The position numbers and the translations under genes were made by a program. The notes beneath the pieces are model-generated. The model was not told the DNA's origin and did no database searches. It saw only the letters and a program-made list of their open reading frames with translations. A DNA stretch of 64,000 nucleotides from Phycisphaeraceae bacterium (GTDB lineage: Bacteria > Planctomycetota > Phycisphaerae > Phycisphaerales > UBA1924), in the NCBI GenBank assembly GCA_026126305.1, contig JAHCJI010000002.1, forward strand, positions 1 through 64,000, given 5' to 3'. Below, one piece after another: positions 8,278 through 17,104 of the stretch (its first letter is position 1; every line of letters starts with the position of its first letter).

Positions 8278-10103
8278 TCCGCGTATTCCTGGCCATTTTC
8301 TCGGCCTTGTCCCTGGCCGCGGCGGGGCACGCCCAGTACGCGCCCGCCGGCAACGAGCACCCCACCGATTCTACGACGAATCAGGCCGTCGAGGGCCACA
8401 ACCACGTCGCGCCCTTCGGCCCGCCGCTGCACGCGCGGCAGCGTGTGGAGCGCACCACCGAGCAGAAGCTGGCCTTCGCCAACGCCCTGAATCTCTCGCC
8501 CTTGCGCGCCACGGCGGTCTTCCACAACGGACGCGTCAAGATCCTGGACACCCTGGCCCGCGAGACCCTGCGCACCATCACCGGCCGCGAACGCTTCGAG
8601 GACCTGGTGCTCGCCCCCAGCGCCGCGCCCCTGGCGTCGGAGGAAGATCGCTACGCCCTGGCCGACCCCAAGCGCTTCGACAAGGCCCGCTTCGACCCGC
8701 TCTTTGTATTGCTGGACCTGGCCATCGACCCGGCCCACTACGCCGACCGCCCGCTCATCGCCGTCGACTACCTGCCCGTGCGCGAGTACTACCTCCAGGG
8801 GGCCTTCCCCGGCGACGACGAGCGCCAGGACCTGTGGAAGCGCATGACCCGCGTCAGCCCCATCATGGTCGAGCTGCTCAGCCAGCCGATCTTCGAGCGC
8901 TACGGGCACCTCGAGCCCGTCCGCCGCTCCATCGGCCGGGTCGACAACGCCCTGCGCGTGGCCGCGGGCGCCGGGGCCTCGCTGCGCGTCATCGCCCCCG
9001 AGCGCAGCGACCTGCCCTGGGTCCACGTCGAGGACCTGCCGCAGGACCACCCCGCCCGCGCGGCCGCCCTGGCACTGGGCCGGGCCTGGAGAGACCTGGA
9101 CGCACCCGCCGCCAACGCCGCCATCGCCACCCTGGCCGATGAGCTGGCCGCCATCCATCCCCACGCACACCCCACCAGCCGATCGAACCTCGAGCTGCTC
9201 TACAACCGCGGCAACTTCTTCGACCTGGGCATGTGGGCGTATGGCCTGAGCTTCCTGGCGCTGGTGCTGGCCTTTGGCACGGGCCGGCGGTGGCTCATCG
9301 CCTCGGGCGCGGGCCTGCTGGCGGGGGCCATCATCCTGCACGCCGTGGGCTTCACGCTGCGATGCGTCGTGGCCGAGCGCTTCGCCATCCAGAACCAGTT
9401 CGAGTCGATGGTGGGCCTGAGCCTCTTTGCCGCCGTCGTCGCCGTGGGGCTCATGCTCTTCAAACGGCAGTGGCTGTTCGGCGCCGCCGCGGCGGGCGTG
9501 GGTTTCCTGGTGCTCATCGCCGCCACGCAGACGGCCATGCCCGGGCAGACCATCGGCCGCGAGGCGGCCATCCTCAACACCAGCGTGCTGCTCAAGTACC
9601 ACGTCACCACCGTGCTGGTCAGCTACGGGCTCATCACCGTGGGCTTTTTATGCAGCGTCTTCTATCTGCTGGTGGCCCTCATGCACAAGCGCCAGGAAGC
9701 CCGCCAGGCCGTGGCCGTGGCGCTCAATACCGCGGGCGCGGACGCCCCGGACGCCCCGGACGCCCAAGCCGCCCCGGGCAAGACCCTGGCCCGCACGCTG
9801 AGCGACCTGGACAAGGCCCAGATGACCGCGCTGCAACTGGCCTTCTGGACACTGGGCGTGGGCATCCTGCTCGGCGCGTGGTGGGCCGACCATTCCTGGG
9901 GCCGCTGGTGGGCGTGGGATCCCAAAGAAACCTGGGCCCTGATCACCTGGATCGTCTACCTCATCGTCATCCACGTGCGCCTGATCATGGGCCAGGGCAA
10001 GGCCCTGCTCACCGCCTGGCTCAGCGTCGCGGGCTTTGCCATCATGCTCTGGACCTACTTCGGCGTGAACCTCCTGCTGGCGGGCCTGCACGCCTACGCG
10101 TGA
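8274..10103 (+). CDS. ccsA: CcsA/CcmF-type cytochrome c assembly protein
   Basis: A 609-residue partner of ResB, starting in the ATGA overlap. A signal-like N-terminus precedes a periplasmic extension (about 20-310) that is not part of the CcsA core. The C-terminal half has eight or so membrane helices and the haem-handling tryptophan-rich motif WGRWWAWDPKETWAL (about residue 540), with conserved His residues in flanking helices. It should bind and present haem for attachment to CXXCH apocytochromes. The long N-terminal extension resembles the fused forms seen in planctomycetes and Bacteroidetes. It ends one base before a convergent gene. Confidence 0.88.
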   Translation: MIRVFLAIFSALSLAAAGHAQYAPAGNEHPTDSTTNQAVEGHNHVAPFGPPLHARQRVERTTEQKLAFANALNLSPLRATAVFHNGRVKILDTLARETLRTITGRERFEDLVLAPSAAPLASEEDRYALADPKRFDKARFDPLFVLLDLAIDPAHYADRPLIAVDYLPVREYYLQGAFPGDDERQDLWKRMTRVSPIMVELLSQPIFERYGHLEPVRRSIGRVDNALRVAAGAGASLRVIAPERSDLPWVHVEDLPQDHPARAAALALGRAWRDLDAPAANAAIATLADELAAIHPHAHPTSRSNLELLYNRGNFFDLGMWAYGLSFLALVLAFGTGRRWLIASGAGLLAGAIILHAVGFTLRCVVAERFAIQNQFESMVGLSLFAAVVAVGLMLFKRQWLFGAAAAGVGFLVLIAATQTAMPGQTIGREAAILNTSVLLKYHVTTVLVSYGLITVGFLCSVFYLLVALMHKRQEARQAVAVALNTAGADAPDAPDAQAAPGKTLARTLSDLDKAQMTALQLAFWTLGVGILLGAWWADHSWGRWWAWDPKETWALITWIVYLIVIHVRLIMGQGKALLTAWLSVAGFAIMLWTYFGVNLLLAGLHAYA

Positions 10104-10104
10104 T

Positions 10105-10662
10105 TCAGTCCGACCCAAGCAGTTCGGCGAATCGCTGGGGCGCGTCCGCTGCGAACACGCCCGGCTCCACCAGCCGCACCCGCGCGTCGGCGTCGAGCAG
10201 CACGGCGTAGATCTGCCCGTCGGTGTCCATGCCCAGCGCTTCGCGGAACCTGGTGACATCGGTGTAGAGCGTGATGGTCCGGGCCCGGGCCGCGTCGTCG
10301 GGGATGCCCGAGCGCATGCCGCCGTCGATGAACCAGGCAAACCAGCCCCAGCGCGTGCTCGAGATGGTGGGCGTCTCGATGACGCGGATGCCGGCAATGG
10401 CCGCCTCGAACGCCCCGATCTGCGCCAGCCAGGTGTCCACGTCGGCCTGCTGCTCGCGTTTGAAGGCGACCAGCACCAGGGCGGGCCGGCCCTTGAGGTC
10501 GTCGGGGAAGGTGACCTTCTCGCCGTGGAGGTTCTCGCCCGACACGCTGGGGAAGAGCATGGCGCCATCTTTTTCGAGCGCCCGGACCGGGCTGTGGCGG
10601 CAGGCCGAGACCACCGCCGCCGTCGCGACCACCAGCGCGATGCCCATGCCCAGCCAGATCAT
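10105..10662 (-). CDS. Putative lipoprotein with thioredoxin-like fold
   Basis: A 185-residue envelope protein. The ATG at 10662 gives an N-terminal hydrophobic run ending in a lipobox-like VVSAC. The rest (MLFPSVSGENLHGEK, then KGRPALVLVAFKREQ) resembles the opening of thioredoxin/AhpC-like or Atp10-like domains, but no CXXC is present, so a redox role is not supported. It faces the resB-ccsA operon convergently with one base between the stops. The function is unknown. An earlier in-frame start (10722) would only add a Gly/Thr repeat. Confidence 0.6.
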   Translation of the reverse strand: MIWLGMGIALVVATAAVVSACRHSPVRALEKDGAMLFPSVSGENLHGEKVTFPDDLKGRPALVLVAFKREQQADVDTWLAQIGAFEAAIAGIRVIETPTISSTRWGWFAWFIDGGMRSGIPDDAARARTITLYTDVTRFREALGMDTDGQIYAVLLDADARVRLVEPGVFAADAPQRFAELLGSD

Positions 10663-10857
10663 GCGTCGTGCCCTTGCCACAGGACCTCCCAGACCAGTGC
10701 CTCCCAAACCAGTGCCTCCCAATCATTCACGGTTGCGCCCGTGCACAAGCCTACGGCCTGCCCGCCGCCGACCTTGCCCCCAGGCCGATACCCCCAACCC
10801 CCCCAACCCCATAACCCCCACACTCCCCCACACACCCGAACACGCCCGCCGCAGGTG

Positions 10858-11256
10858 TTGACGGACCCGCGGCGGCGTTCTGCGGGCCCGCAACGCGCCG
10901 TTGTGGATCCGCAGCGAGCATTTGCGAGCCCGCAACGGCGCGATGTGGATCCACAGCGGCGCGATGTGGATCCACAGCGGCGCGTTGCGGATCCGCAGCG
11001 GCGCGTTGTGGATCCACAGCGGCGCGATGTGGATCCACAGCGGCGCGTTGTGGATCCACAGCGGCGCGTTGTGGATCCACAGCGGCGCGTTGCGGATCCA
11101 CAGCGGCGCGTTGTGGATCCACAACGGCCGATGTTTTCGCCGCGGCGGCCCATGTTTTGTCCGCGGCGGGCCATGTTTTACCCGCAGCGGCCCCTGTTTT
11201 GTCCGCGGCGCTCGATGTTTTATCCGCGGCGGCCTCTGTTTTATCCGCGGCGGCCG
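10858..11256. repeat. 19-unit 21-bp tandem array with palindromic cores
   Basis: Nineteen consecutive 21-bp units without spacers. The first 13 (10858-11130) are built on a 12-bp palindrome. TGTGGATCCACA occurs exactly seven times, and the variants TGCGGATCCGCA and TGCGGGCCCGCA change on both sides so the palindrome is kept. The last six (11131-11256) keep the 3' half (CCGCRGCGGC) but have ATGTTTT or CTGTTTT in place of the first half. The 21-bp period equals two helical turns. All six reading frames are open here because the repeat contains no stop, so openness says nothing about coding. The block lies between a lipoprotein gene and the promoter of a dockerin protein. Confidence 0.9.
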
Positions 11257-11482
11257 CTCCGGGCTCCCAGGGCCGTTTCCATATCCGGACGCGGCCGCGC
11301 GGCGGTGATCGGACCATCTTTGCCACGTGCGAAACCGCCGCTGATCGATGCGATTGCGGCGGGTGTCGAGGCCGCAAACTTCCGGGCCGCCCATGCCACG
11401 AACACGCCCCGGACCTTCGGCCTCGCGGGCGCGATGTTCTTATAAAGTTCGCACGCTGTCCGGAGCCCGAGAACAATTTTCC

Positions 11483-11511
11483 TTGACACGGCCCGCTTTT
11501 TGGCGCATACT
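11483..11511 (+). promoter_or_regulatory. Sigma70-type promoter candidate
   Basis: TTGACA, 17 bases, CATACT. It stands in an otherwise gene-free stretch and points at the dockerin protein gene, leaving an untranslated leader of about 215 bases. Confidence 0.55.
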
Positions 11512-11736
11512 GGAATCGGCGGCGGGTGTGTTCCCGGTGTCCTGGCCCATGGCCGTCCATCGCGATGGGGACATTGACCGGAGGGGTTGGTGTGCGGGTT
11601 TGGCAACGCCCGGTTGCACGTTGCGAGGCGGTCCGTTCCGATGGCACGCCGAACCAGGCGGAGATCTGCGCCGCGTTCGCCGCTCGTGGTATCACGCACC
11701 CAACGTACTGCCCGTGAAGAGAGAGGAGCATCAGTC

Positions 11737-12453
11737 ATGAAGATATCACGTTTTACCCAATTTGGCTGCGTGTGCACGATCTCGGCGGCGTCGCTTTGCC
11801 AGGCGCAGGACCACGTGGCGACCCTCGTGGCAAGCCACGAGCTAGAGGTGTTCGACGAAGGTCAACTCCTGCGCATCACAATCTCGGCATCCATCGACCA
11901 GGATGTCGTGGACCTCTTCGGCGGCGTGCACTTTGATACCACTCTGCATGGTGTTGTGGAAGGCGAATCGTTCTTCTATCAGCAACTCGTCGACATGCAT
12001 GACCCGCGACGGGTCGTCGTCGTGCCGCCTTCAACGCTGCTGAACATGAGGTTCGGGCAGTTGCACTTCCCACCTGCGGGGATCCATGCCGATCCAACCA
12101 ACCCGCTGCCGATCTGCTTTATCGAGTTCTTCAGCCGTGACCTGCGTCCTCGCGAGCTCACCTTGGAGGTTTCGCCGATCTTTGGCTTCTCCGTTTACCC
12201 GGACGCCGGATCAGCCGAGAGCATCGTGCTTGAACCCGGCCAATACCCCGAGCGACTCGAATGGACCTTCTCTTTTGGTATCCCCTGCCGCGCCGACCTC
12301 GACGGCGACGGCGAGCTGACCATCTTCGACTTCCTGGCCTTCCAGAACCTCTTCGCCGCGGGCGACCCGCTGGCCGATTTCGACGGCGACGGCGAGCTGA
12401 CGTTCTTTGACTTCCTGGCGTTCCAGAACGAGTTCGCGCTGGGCTGCGATTGA
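11737..12453 (+). CDS. Secreted GC-type dockerin-repeat protein
   Basis: A 238-residue exported protein. The first 22 residues look like a signal peptide ending at CQAQ. The middle (about 25-175) is a beta-rich domain I do not recognise. The C-terminus holds two calcium-loop repeats, DLDGDGELTIFDFLAFQNLF and DFDGDGELTFFDFLAFQNEF, ending GCD. This is the paired GC-type dockerin module common in Phycisphaerae exported proteins and thought to serve cell-surface or matrix anchoring. The ATG at 11737 follows GAGAGGAG by a normal spacing. Two more proteins with the same tail lie near 27 and 28 kb. Confidence 0.8.
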   Translation: MKISRFTQFGCVCTISAASLCQAQDHVATLVASHELEVFDEGQLLRITISASIDQDVVDLFGGVHFDTTLHGVVEGESFFYQQLVDMHDPRRVVVVPPSTLLNMRFGQLHFPPAGIHADPTNPLPICFIEFFSRDLRPRELTLEVSPIFGFSVYPDAGSAESIVLEPGQYPERLEWTFSFGIPCRADLDGDGELTIFDFLAFQNLFAAGDPLADFDGDGELTFFDFLAFQNEFALGCD

Positions 12454-12573
12454 GAAAATATCCATCTGCCATCTGCTATCCGGCGATCTGGGACCGGCGA
12501 TCGGGGCCGGCAACTGCTCTCTCCGCGCCCCACGAGCCGGCCTCCCTACGAATCCCGGCTCCTCGTGCGCCAG

Positions 12574-12785
12574 GCGGAACAGGCCGGCCAGGCCCAAGAC
12601 GCCCGAGGGCTCGACCACCAGCTTCAGCCAGTCCATCGCCAGCCGCATGGCCGCGAGGAACTCGTCCTCCTCGACCGTCACGAAGCGGTCCACGTGCTCG
12701 AGCACCAGGGGGAAGGTGTGCCGGCCAAGGCTGGGCGTGCGCGTGCCGTCGGCGATAGTCTGCGGGTTGCGCACGTCCGTGCGAG
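12574..12785 (-). pseudogene. Remnant of a PLP-dependent serine/threonine dehydratase
   Basis: The minus frame between the dockerin gene and trigger factor contains a piece matching the C-terminal part of the catalytic domain of threonine ammonia-lyases and serine racemases: PQTIADGTRTPSLG, then FPLVLEHVDRFVTVEE, then MDWLKLVVEPSGVLGLAGLF. The glycine-rich phosphate loop and the PLP lysine that should lie before it are absent, and no start or stop fits. It is a truncated relic. It lies just past the terminator of tig, so it is probably not transcribed. Confidence 0.7.
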
Positions 12786-12822
12786 CCCTGCGGGTGACCC
12801 GGATCGCACGACGAAATCCAAG

Positions 12823-12847
12823 AAAAACCCACGTCTCACAACGTGGG
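12823..12847 (-). terminator. Intrinsic terminator after tig
   Basis: The minus strand reads CCCACGT, a six-base loop, ACGTGGG, then TTTTTC. It sits 48 bases beyond the trigger factor stop codon. Confidence 0.8.
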
Positions 12848-12895
12848 CTCGTTCCGGTTTCGATGGCCACGAGGCGAGCGCCCTCGTTCTGGGGG

Positions 12896-14266
12896 TCAGT
12901 CGGTCGCTTGCACGCCTTGCCCACCAAACTCGCTGGCGGCGGTGTCGGTTACCTTGGCCTTGCCGATGATCGCGTCCAGGGCCTTGTGCTCGCGGATCTG
13001 GAGGAAGACGCTCTGGAGTCGATCGCTCTGGCGGAGTTCGTTGAACATCTGCTCGGGACGCATGCCGCGCTCGAAGGCCATCTGGGCCACCCGTTGACGG
13101 GCCTCATTCTCCGAAACGTTCACGTCCATGTCTTCGGCCACTCGGTTGAGGATGAAGAACAGCTTGAGGTTCTGGCTCGCCTCGGCGGCCGAGGCGGCCC
13201 GCAGCTCGGCCACGTGCTGCTCGATTTCCAGGTTGTCCATGCCCCGGTACATCAACTCCATGCGCCGGCGCTCCATCGCGCGGGCGGCTTGGAACGCGGT
13301 GATCCGCTCGGGCAGGGGGAACTGCACGTTCTCGAGCAGATACCTTGCCACCTGCTGGCGAAGGGCGGTGGCCTGCTGCACCTTGACGCGCTGCTCGAGC
13401 CGCTCGCGCAGACGGTCCTTCAGAGCGTCCTCGCTCTCGAGCCCGAAGCGCGTGACCAACTCCTGGCGGTCCAGGGGGATGATCTTGTCGATGCTGGTCA
13501 CCTCGAAGGTGATGGTCAGGTCCTTGCCGCGAAGGGCCTCGACCTCGTGCTGCTCGGGGCCCTTGACGCTGATGGTGGCGCTGTCGCCGATCTTGGGCAG
13601 GCCCAGTTGCTTGCCCAGATCGCCAACGAGCACGCCAAGGATCATCCCCTTGCCGCCGTCGGGGGGGCATTGCACGACCGCGCCCTCGATGTTGTAATGC
13701 TCGACGCCATCCTGGTCGACCATCCGGGCATTGCCGGTCAGATAGTCGCCCGCCTTGCTCGAATCGTGGCTCTCAAGGCTGCCCTCGTTGAGACAGATCT
13801 TGGTAAGCTCTTCCTCGACCAGCGTGTCGCTCACCTCGAGGACCGGACGCTTGAGCTCAAGCCCCTCGAGCGGGGGCAACGTGAACTCGGGCTGCACCTC
13901 GACGTCGAGCCCGAACTTCAAAGGCTTGCCCGCAACGATCTCGATGTCCTTCAACTGCGTCCCGAACGGATCGCCGATGACCTTCAGCCCGCTCTTCTCG
14001 ACGGCCTGCTGGTAGGCCTCGGCGACGATCTGGTTGCGGGCCTCATTCTTGATATTCGATCCGAATCGCTTCTCCAGCAGGGCCTTGGGCACCCGGCCAC
14101 GGCGGAAGCCCGGCAGTTCGGCCTCCTCGAGCAGCGTGTCGACCGAATCACGCAGACGCTGGTCGACCGTCTCGGCGGCAACCTCGATCTCCAGCCTCTT
14201 TCGGCTGGGACCACTGTCGGTCACGGTGAAGTTCTTCAAGATGTCCGCCTGTGCGGTGTCGGCCAT
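12896..14266 (-). CDS. tig: Trigger factor (ribosome-associated peptidyl-prolyl isomerase chaperone)
   Basis: A 456-residue protein of normal trigger factor length. The N-terminal ribosome-binding domain carries the signature LPGFRRGRVPKALLEKRFG (about 51-69; the GFRxG loop docks on ribosomal protein L23). A divergent FKBP-like domain follows around 150-260, then the helical C-terminal chaperone arms. It binds nascent chains at the tunnel exit. The usual neighbours clpP and clpX are absent; it stands alone between its own terminator and a gene-free upstream stretch with a -10-like element. Confidence 0.93.
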   Translation of the reverse strand: MADTAQADILKNFTVTDSGPSRKRLEIEVAAETVDQRLRDSVDTLLEEAELPGFRRGRVPKALLEKRFGSNIKNEARNQIVAEAYQQAVEKSGLKVIGDPFGTQLKDIEIVAGKPLKFGLDVEVQPEFTLPPLEGLELKRPVLEVSDTLVEEELTKICLNEGSLESHDSSKAGDYLTGNARMVDQDGVEHYNIEGAVVQCPPDGGKGMILGVLVGDLGKQLGLPKIGDSATISVKGPEQHEVEALRGKDLTITFEVTSIDKIIPLDRQELVTRFGLESEDALKDRLRERLEQRVKVQQATALRQQVARYLLENVQFPLPERITAFQAARAMERRRMELMYRGMDNLEIEQHVAELRAASAAEASQNLKLFFILNRVAEDMDVNVSENEARQRVAQMAFERGMRPEQMFNELRQSDRLQSVFLQIREHKALDAIIGKAKVTDTAASEFGGQGVQATD

Positions 14267-14345
14267 GGATGGGGCTCCAAAAGACCATGAGGCTCAACGG
14301 GGTTGCCGAAAGCCGCGCCCGCTCCAATGCGGAGGCGCGAAGGGG

Positions 14346-14351
14346 AGTATA
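14346..14351 (-). promoter_or_regulatory. -10-like element upstream of tig
   Basis: The minus strand has TTGCTATACTCCCC, with TATACT 80 bases before the tig start codon. No convincing -35 box was seen at the right distance. The same TATACTCCC context occurs before the thrS leader. Confidence 0.35.
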
Positions 14352-14415
14352 GCAACCGGGGAGTGGGCCGAGACGGGACATCGGCGCTACTTGCCCAGAC
14401 CATTCAAGGGGTGAA

Positions 14416-14431
14416 GGTAAAAAAATTTACC
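14416..14431. promoter_or_regulatory. Inverted repeat in the tig / FAS1-protein intergenic stretch
   Basis: GGTAAA, four A, TTTACC: a perfect 6-bp inverted repeat in the 440-base gap between two divergent genes. It could be an operator. Further on, CCCGAT..ATCGGG and CTGGACCAATCCAG are weaker inverted repeats. I saw nothing else recognisable between 14352 and 14706. Confidence 0.3.
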
Positions 14432-14706
14432 TCCCGATTTGCCCGTGGAGGGATCGGGCCAAGCGGAACGAGTGATAGGTATTTCTCCTAATCCTCTTGG
14501 TGTGTGATCCGCTGTCTGGACCAATCCAGAACGGTTAGTGATCATAAACAATGAATCGTGGCCTCCCGAATGCACATGACGGAACGCCTTGGGTGTGGGC
14601 TCTGAAGGGGTGACGATTCCAACTGTCGGATCGGTATGAAGGCTCTCAGAAGGGGCCGTGAACCGGGCCCGGCCAATGGCCGCCGCCCACTTGGAGGACA
14701 CCAGTG

Positions 14707-15690
14707 ATGACCCTGAAGAACACCGCTTTGACGCTTGCCGCTCTTGCCGGTTTGGCAACCGCCGCTCTGGCCCTGGGGCCCGGCGGTACAAAGCCCGGGG
14801 GCTGCCAGAGCACCTGTGGCTGGAGCGAGCGTGAAGCCCCGGGCACGGTCACCATGGTGGCCGCTGAAGCCGAAGCCAAAGACATCGTCCAAACTGCCAG
14901 GGACGCGGGACAGTTCAAGACCTTGTTGGCCGCCGCTCAGGCCGCCGGCCTTGCCGAAGCCCTCAGCAGCAGCGGCCCCCTGACCGTGTTCGCTCCGACC
15001 GACGAGGCCTTTGCCAAACTCGGCCAGAACACCATCAACGACCTGCTGAAGCCCGAGAATCGCCAGAAGCTCGCCGCGATCCTGACGTACCACGTCGTCA
15101 GCGGCGAACTGCCCGCCTCGAAGGTGATCTCCACCAACGACGCGACATCGCTCAACGGCCAGCGGATCGATTTCAAGGTCAAGGATGGCGGTGTGTTTGT
15201 CGACGGCGCACGCGTGATCGCCACGGACATCTCGGCCAGCAACGGTGTGATCCACGTCATCGACAGCGTCATCCTCCCCGAGACGAAGAATCTTGCCCAG
15301 GTGGCTCTCGGAGATGGACGCTTCACGATCCTGGCCAAGGCCATCGAAGCCGCCGGGCTCACCTCGGCCTTGACCGGCGACTCGCCCCTGACTGTCTTCG
15401 CACCGACGGACGAGGCCTTCAAGAAGCTGCCGGCGGGCACGATCGAGCAACTCCTCAAGCCAGAGAACCGCGAAACGCTCGTCGGCATTCTTACCTACCA
15501 CGTGGTGTCGGGCCGCGTGTACGCCCGCGAGGCCGTCAGCGCCCAGCGTGCCAACACGCTGCAAGGTGGGCCGATCCGCGTCTCAATTGAGAACGGTCGA
15601 TTGAAGATCAACGGTGCGGCGGTTGTCAACAGCAACATCGAGGCCAGCAACGGCGTGATCCATGTGATCGATTCGGTCATCCTCCCCTAA
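14707..15690 (+). CDS. Secreted protein with two fasciclin (FAS1) domains
   Basis: A 327-residue exported protein. A signal peptide (about 1-22) is followed by a Cys-containing linker and two FAS1 domains (about 55-190 and 195-327). Each domain has the family blocks: LTVFAPTDEAF (both), LTYHVVSG (both) and ASNGVIHVIDSVILP (both), the last being the H2 block. The two domains are very alike, so they probably arose by internal duplication. Bacterial FAS1 proteins act in adhesion or matrix interactions. The ATG at 14707 is preferred over the GTG one codon earlier because GGAGGA is then 8 bases away. Confidence 0.9.
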   Translation: MTLKNTALTLAALAGLATAALALGPGGTKPGGCQSTCGWSEREAPGTVTMVAAEAEAKDIVQTARDAGQFKTLLAAAQAAGLAEALSSSGPLTVFAPTDEAFAKLGQNTINDLLKPENRQKLAAILTYHVVSGELPASKVISTNDATSLNGQRIDFKVKDGGVFVDGARVIATDISASNGVIHVIDSVILPETKNLAQVALGDGRFTILAKAIEAAGLTSALTGDSPLTVFAPTDEAFKKLPAGTIEQLLKPENRETLVGILTYHVVSGRVYAREAVSAQRANTLQGGPIRVSIENGRLKINGAAVVNSNIEASNGVIHVIDSVILP

Positions 15691-15728
15691 ACCCAGCAGG
15701 CGTCCTCAGAATACCCCCACAATCGCGG

Positions 15729-15756
15729 CCCCGTCCCCCAATTGAGGGGGACGGGG
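15729..15756 (+). terminator. Hairpin after the FAS1 gene
   Basis: An 11-bp perfect stem (CCCCGTCCCCC / GGGGGACGGGG) with a six-base loop, 39 bases after the stop codon. There is no strong T tract, so it may act as a stability element or a weak terminator. Confidence 0.6.
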
Positions 15757-15793
15757 GCTCGCGTTTGCAAGCTCATGTGCCTACGTTTTTTAA

Positions 15794-16537
15794 ATGGAAC
15801 TTCTGAGAGACGATGTTGGCGCGAGTGTCCTGACACCACATGGTCAATTGGCACTGCGATGGATCCTCTGCGTTGGACGCAATTATGCCGACCACGCCAA
15901 GGAAATGGCCTCGGCTCCTTCGGCCGCTCGAGCCGCCGGCTCGATCGATCACCCGACGATCTTCGCCAAGAGCCCGGCATCGGTGATCCTGCACGACGAC
16001 CAGATCGCCATCCCGCCGTGTTGCATGGAAGAAGCAACCGGTGGCCCGCAAGTGGATTACGAGGGCGAGCTGGCTGTCATCATCGGAACGCCCGCGCGCG
16101 ACGTTCCGGTGGCCGACGCGATGGAGTACGTGCTGGGGTACTGCTGCGCCAATGACGTCTCGGCGCGGTGGTGGCAAAAGAACGGCGCGGGCGGTCAGTT
16201 CGTTCGGGGCAAGAGCTTTGACACCTTCTGTCCGTTGGGCCCAATCGTCGTGCCCGCTAGCCAGGTCGGCGACCCGTCGGCACTGACGCTCACCACCACG
16301 CTGAATGGCGAAATTGTCCAGAACGCCCCGACGTCAACGATGCTCTACAACATTCCCGATATTGTCTCGCGTCTGAGCACCGGTGCCACGCTGCCCGCCG
16401 GCACGGTCATCCTGACCGGCACGCCATCGGGCGTGGGTGCCGCTCGGACGCCTCCGCGATTCCTGCAACCGGGCGACGTGGTGGAAGTTTCCATCAGCAG
16501 GATCGGGACGCTGCGCAACCGCGTCGTCCTTGGCTAA
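15794..16537 (+). CDS. Fumarylacetoacetate hydrolase (FAH) family protein
   Basis: A 247-residue single-domain FAH-family enzyme. Motifs seen: CVGRNYADHAKEM (about 27-39), the metal-binding DYEGELAVIIG (about 88-98), ANDVSARWWQKNG and KSFDTFCPLGP, and the C-terminal ILTGTPSGVG. Members hydrolyse, decarboxylate or tautomerise 2,4-dioxo acids with Mg2+ (for example acylpyruvate hydrolase or oxaloacetate tautomerase types). The substrate cannot be chosen from sequence. The ATG has no clear Shine-Dalgarno sequence. It is convergent with rpiB. Confidence 0.85.
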   Translation: MELLRDDVGASVLTPHGQLALRWILCVGRNYADHAKEMASAPSAARAAGSIDHPTIFAKSPASVILHDDQIAIPPCCMEEATGGPQVDYEGELAVIIGTPARDVPVADAMEYVLGYCCANDVSARWWQKNGAGGQFVRGKSFDTFCPLGPIVVPASQVGDPSALTLTTTLNGEIVQNAPTSTMLYNIPDIVSRLSTGATLPAGTVILTGTPSGVGAARTPPRFLQPGDVVEVSISRIGTLRNRVVLG

Positions 16538-16612
16538 CACCATCTGCTTCTCATTGTGACGCAAGCCATTCGAGCGGTGAGCACCTCCAAGTGGTGCTTG
16601 GCCCCGAAGGCT

Positions 16613-17104
16613 TCACGCCGTGACCGACTCGCTCGAGATCGAGGATGGATCCTGGCCGCGTTCGATGGCCTGGATCTTGGCCACACGCCGCGCGTGCCGA
16701 CCACCCTCGAACTCGGCGGTCATCCACGCTTCGACCATGCGCTCGATCAGGCGCTGTCCGAGCATGTCGGCCGACAGGCACAGCACGTTGGCGTCGTTGT
16801 GGCTCTTGGCCATCTGGGCGGTGAACTCGTCATGGACCAACGCCGCCCGCACACCCGGCACCTTGTTGGCGGCGATGCACATGCCGATGCCAGAGCCGCA
16901 CAAGAGCACGCCCTTGTCGGCTTGGCCGTTGGCCACGGCGTTGGCGACCTGATACGCCCGGTCCGGGTAGTCGCAGGCCTTGGCCCCGGCGGCTGGATCG
17001 CACTCGTCGCGGAGCACCACTTCGTGGCCCATGGCCTCCATCGCACGGGCAAGGCTGCGGGCGGCGTCTTGGCCGCGATGGTCGGCACCGATGGCAATCT
17101 TCAT
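16613..17104 (-). CDS. rpiB: Ribose-5-phosphate isomerase B
   Basis: A 163-residue RpiB/LacAB-family enzyme interconverting ribose 5-phosphate and ribulose 5-phosphate in the pentose phosphate pathway. It starts MKIAIGADHRG, has the active-site segment GVLLCGSGIGMCIAANKVPG (Cys about 69) and NDANVLCLSA further on. Its ATG overlaps the stop of the upstream YrdC-phosphatase gene by ATGA, so both are probably translated from one mRNA, a pairing I would expect in planctomycetes. Confidence 0.93.
   Translation of the reverse strand: MKIAIGADHRGQDAARSLARAMEAMGHEVVLRDECDPAAGAKACDYPDRAYQVANAVANGQADKGVLLCGSGIGMCIAANKVPGVRAALVHDEFTAQMAKSHNDANVLCLSADMLGQRLIERMVEAWMTAEFEGGRHARRVAKIQAIERGQDPSSISSESVTA

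Noticed and set aside
10858..11256. CRISPR array
   Set aside because: The units are directly adjacent with no unique spacers, and there are no cas genes.
10525..11731. Protein made of 7-residue repeats across the 21-bp array
   Set aside because: All six frames are open because the unit has no stop codon; there is no start with a ribosome-binding site, and substitutions keep the DNA palindrome instead of the amino acids.
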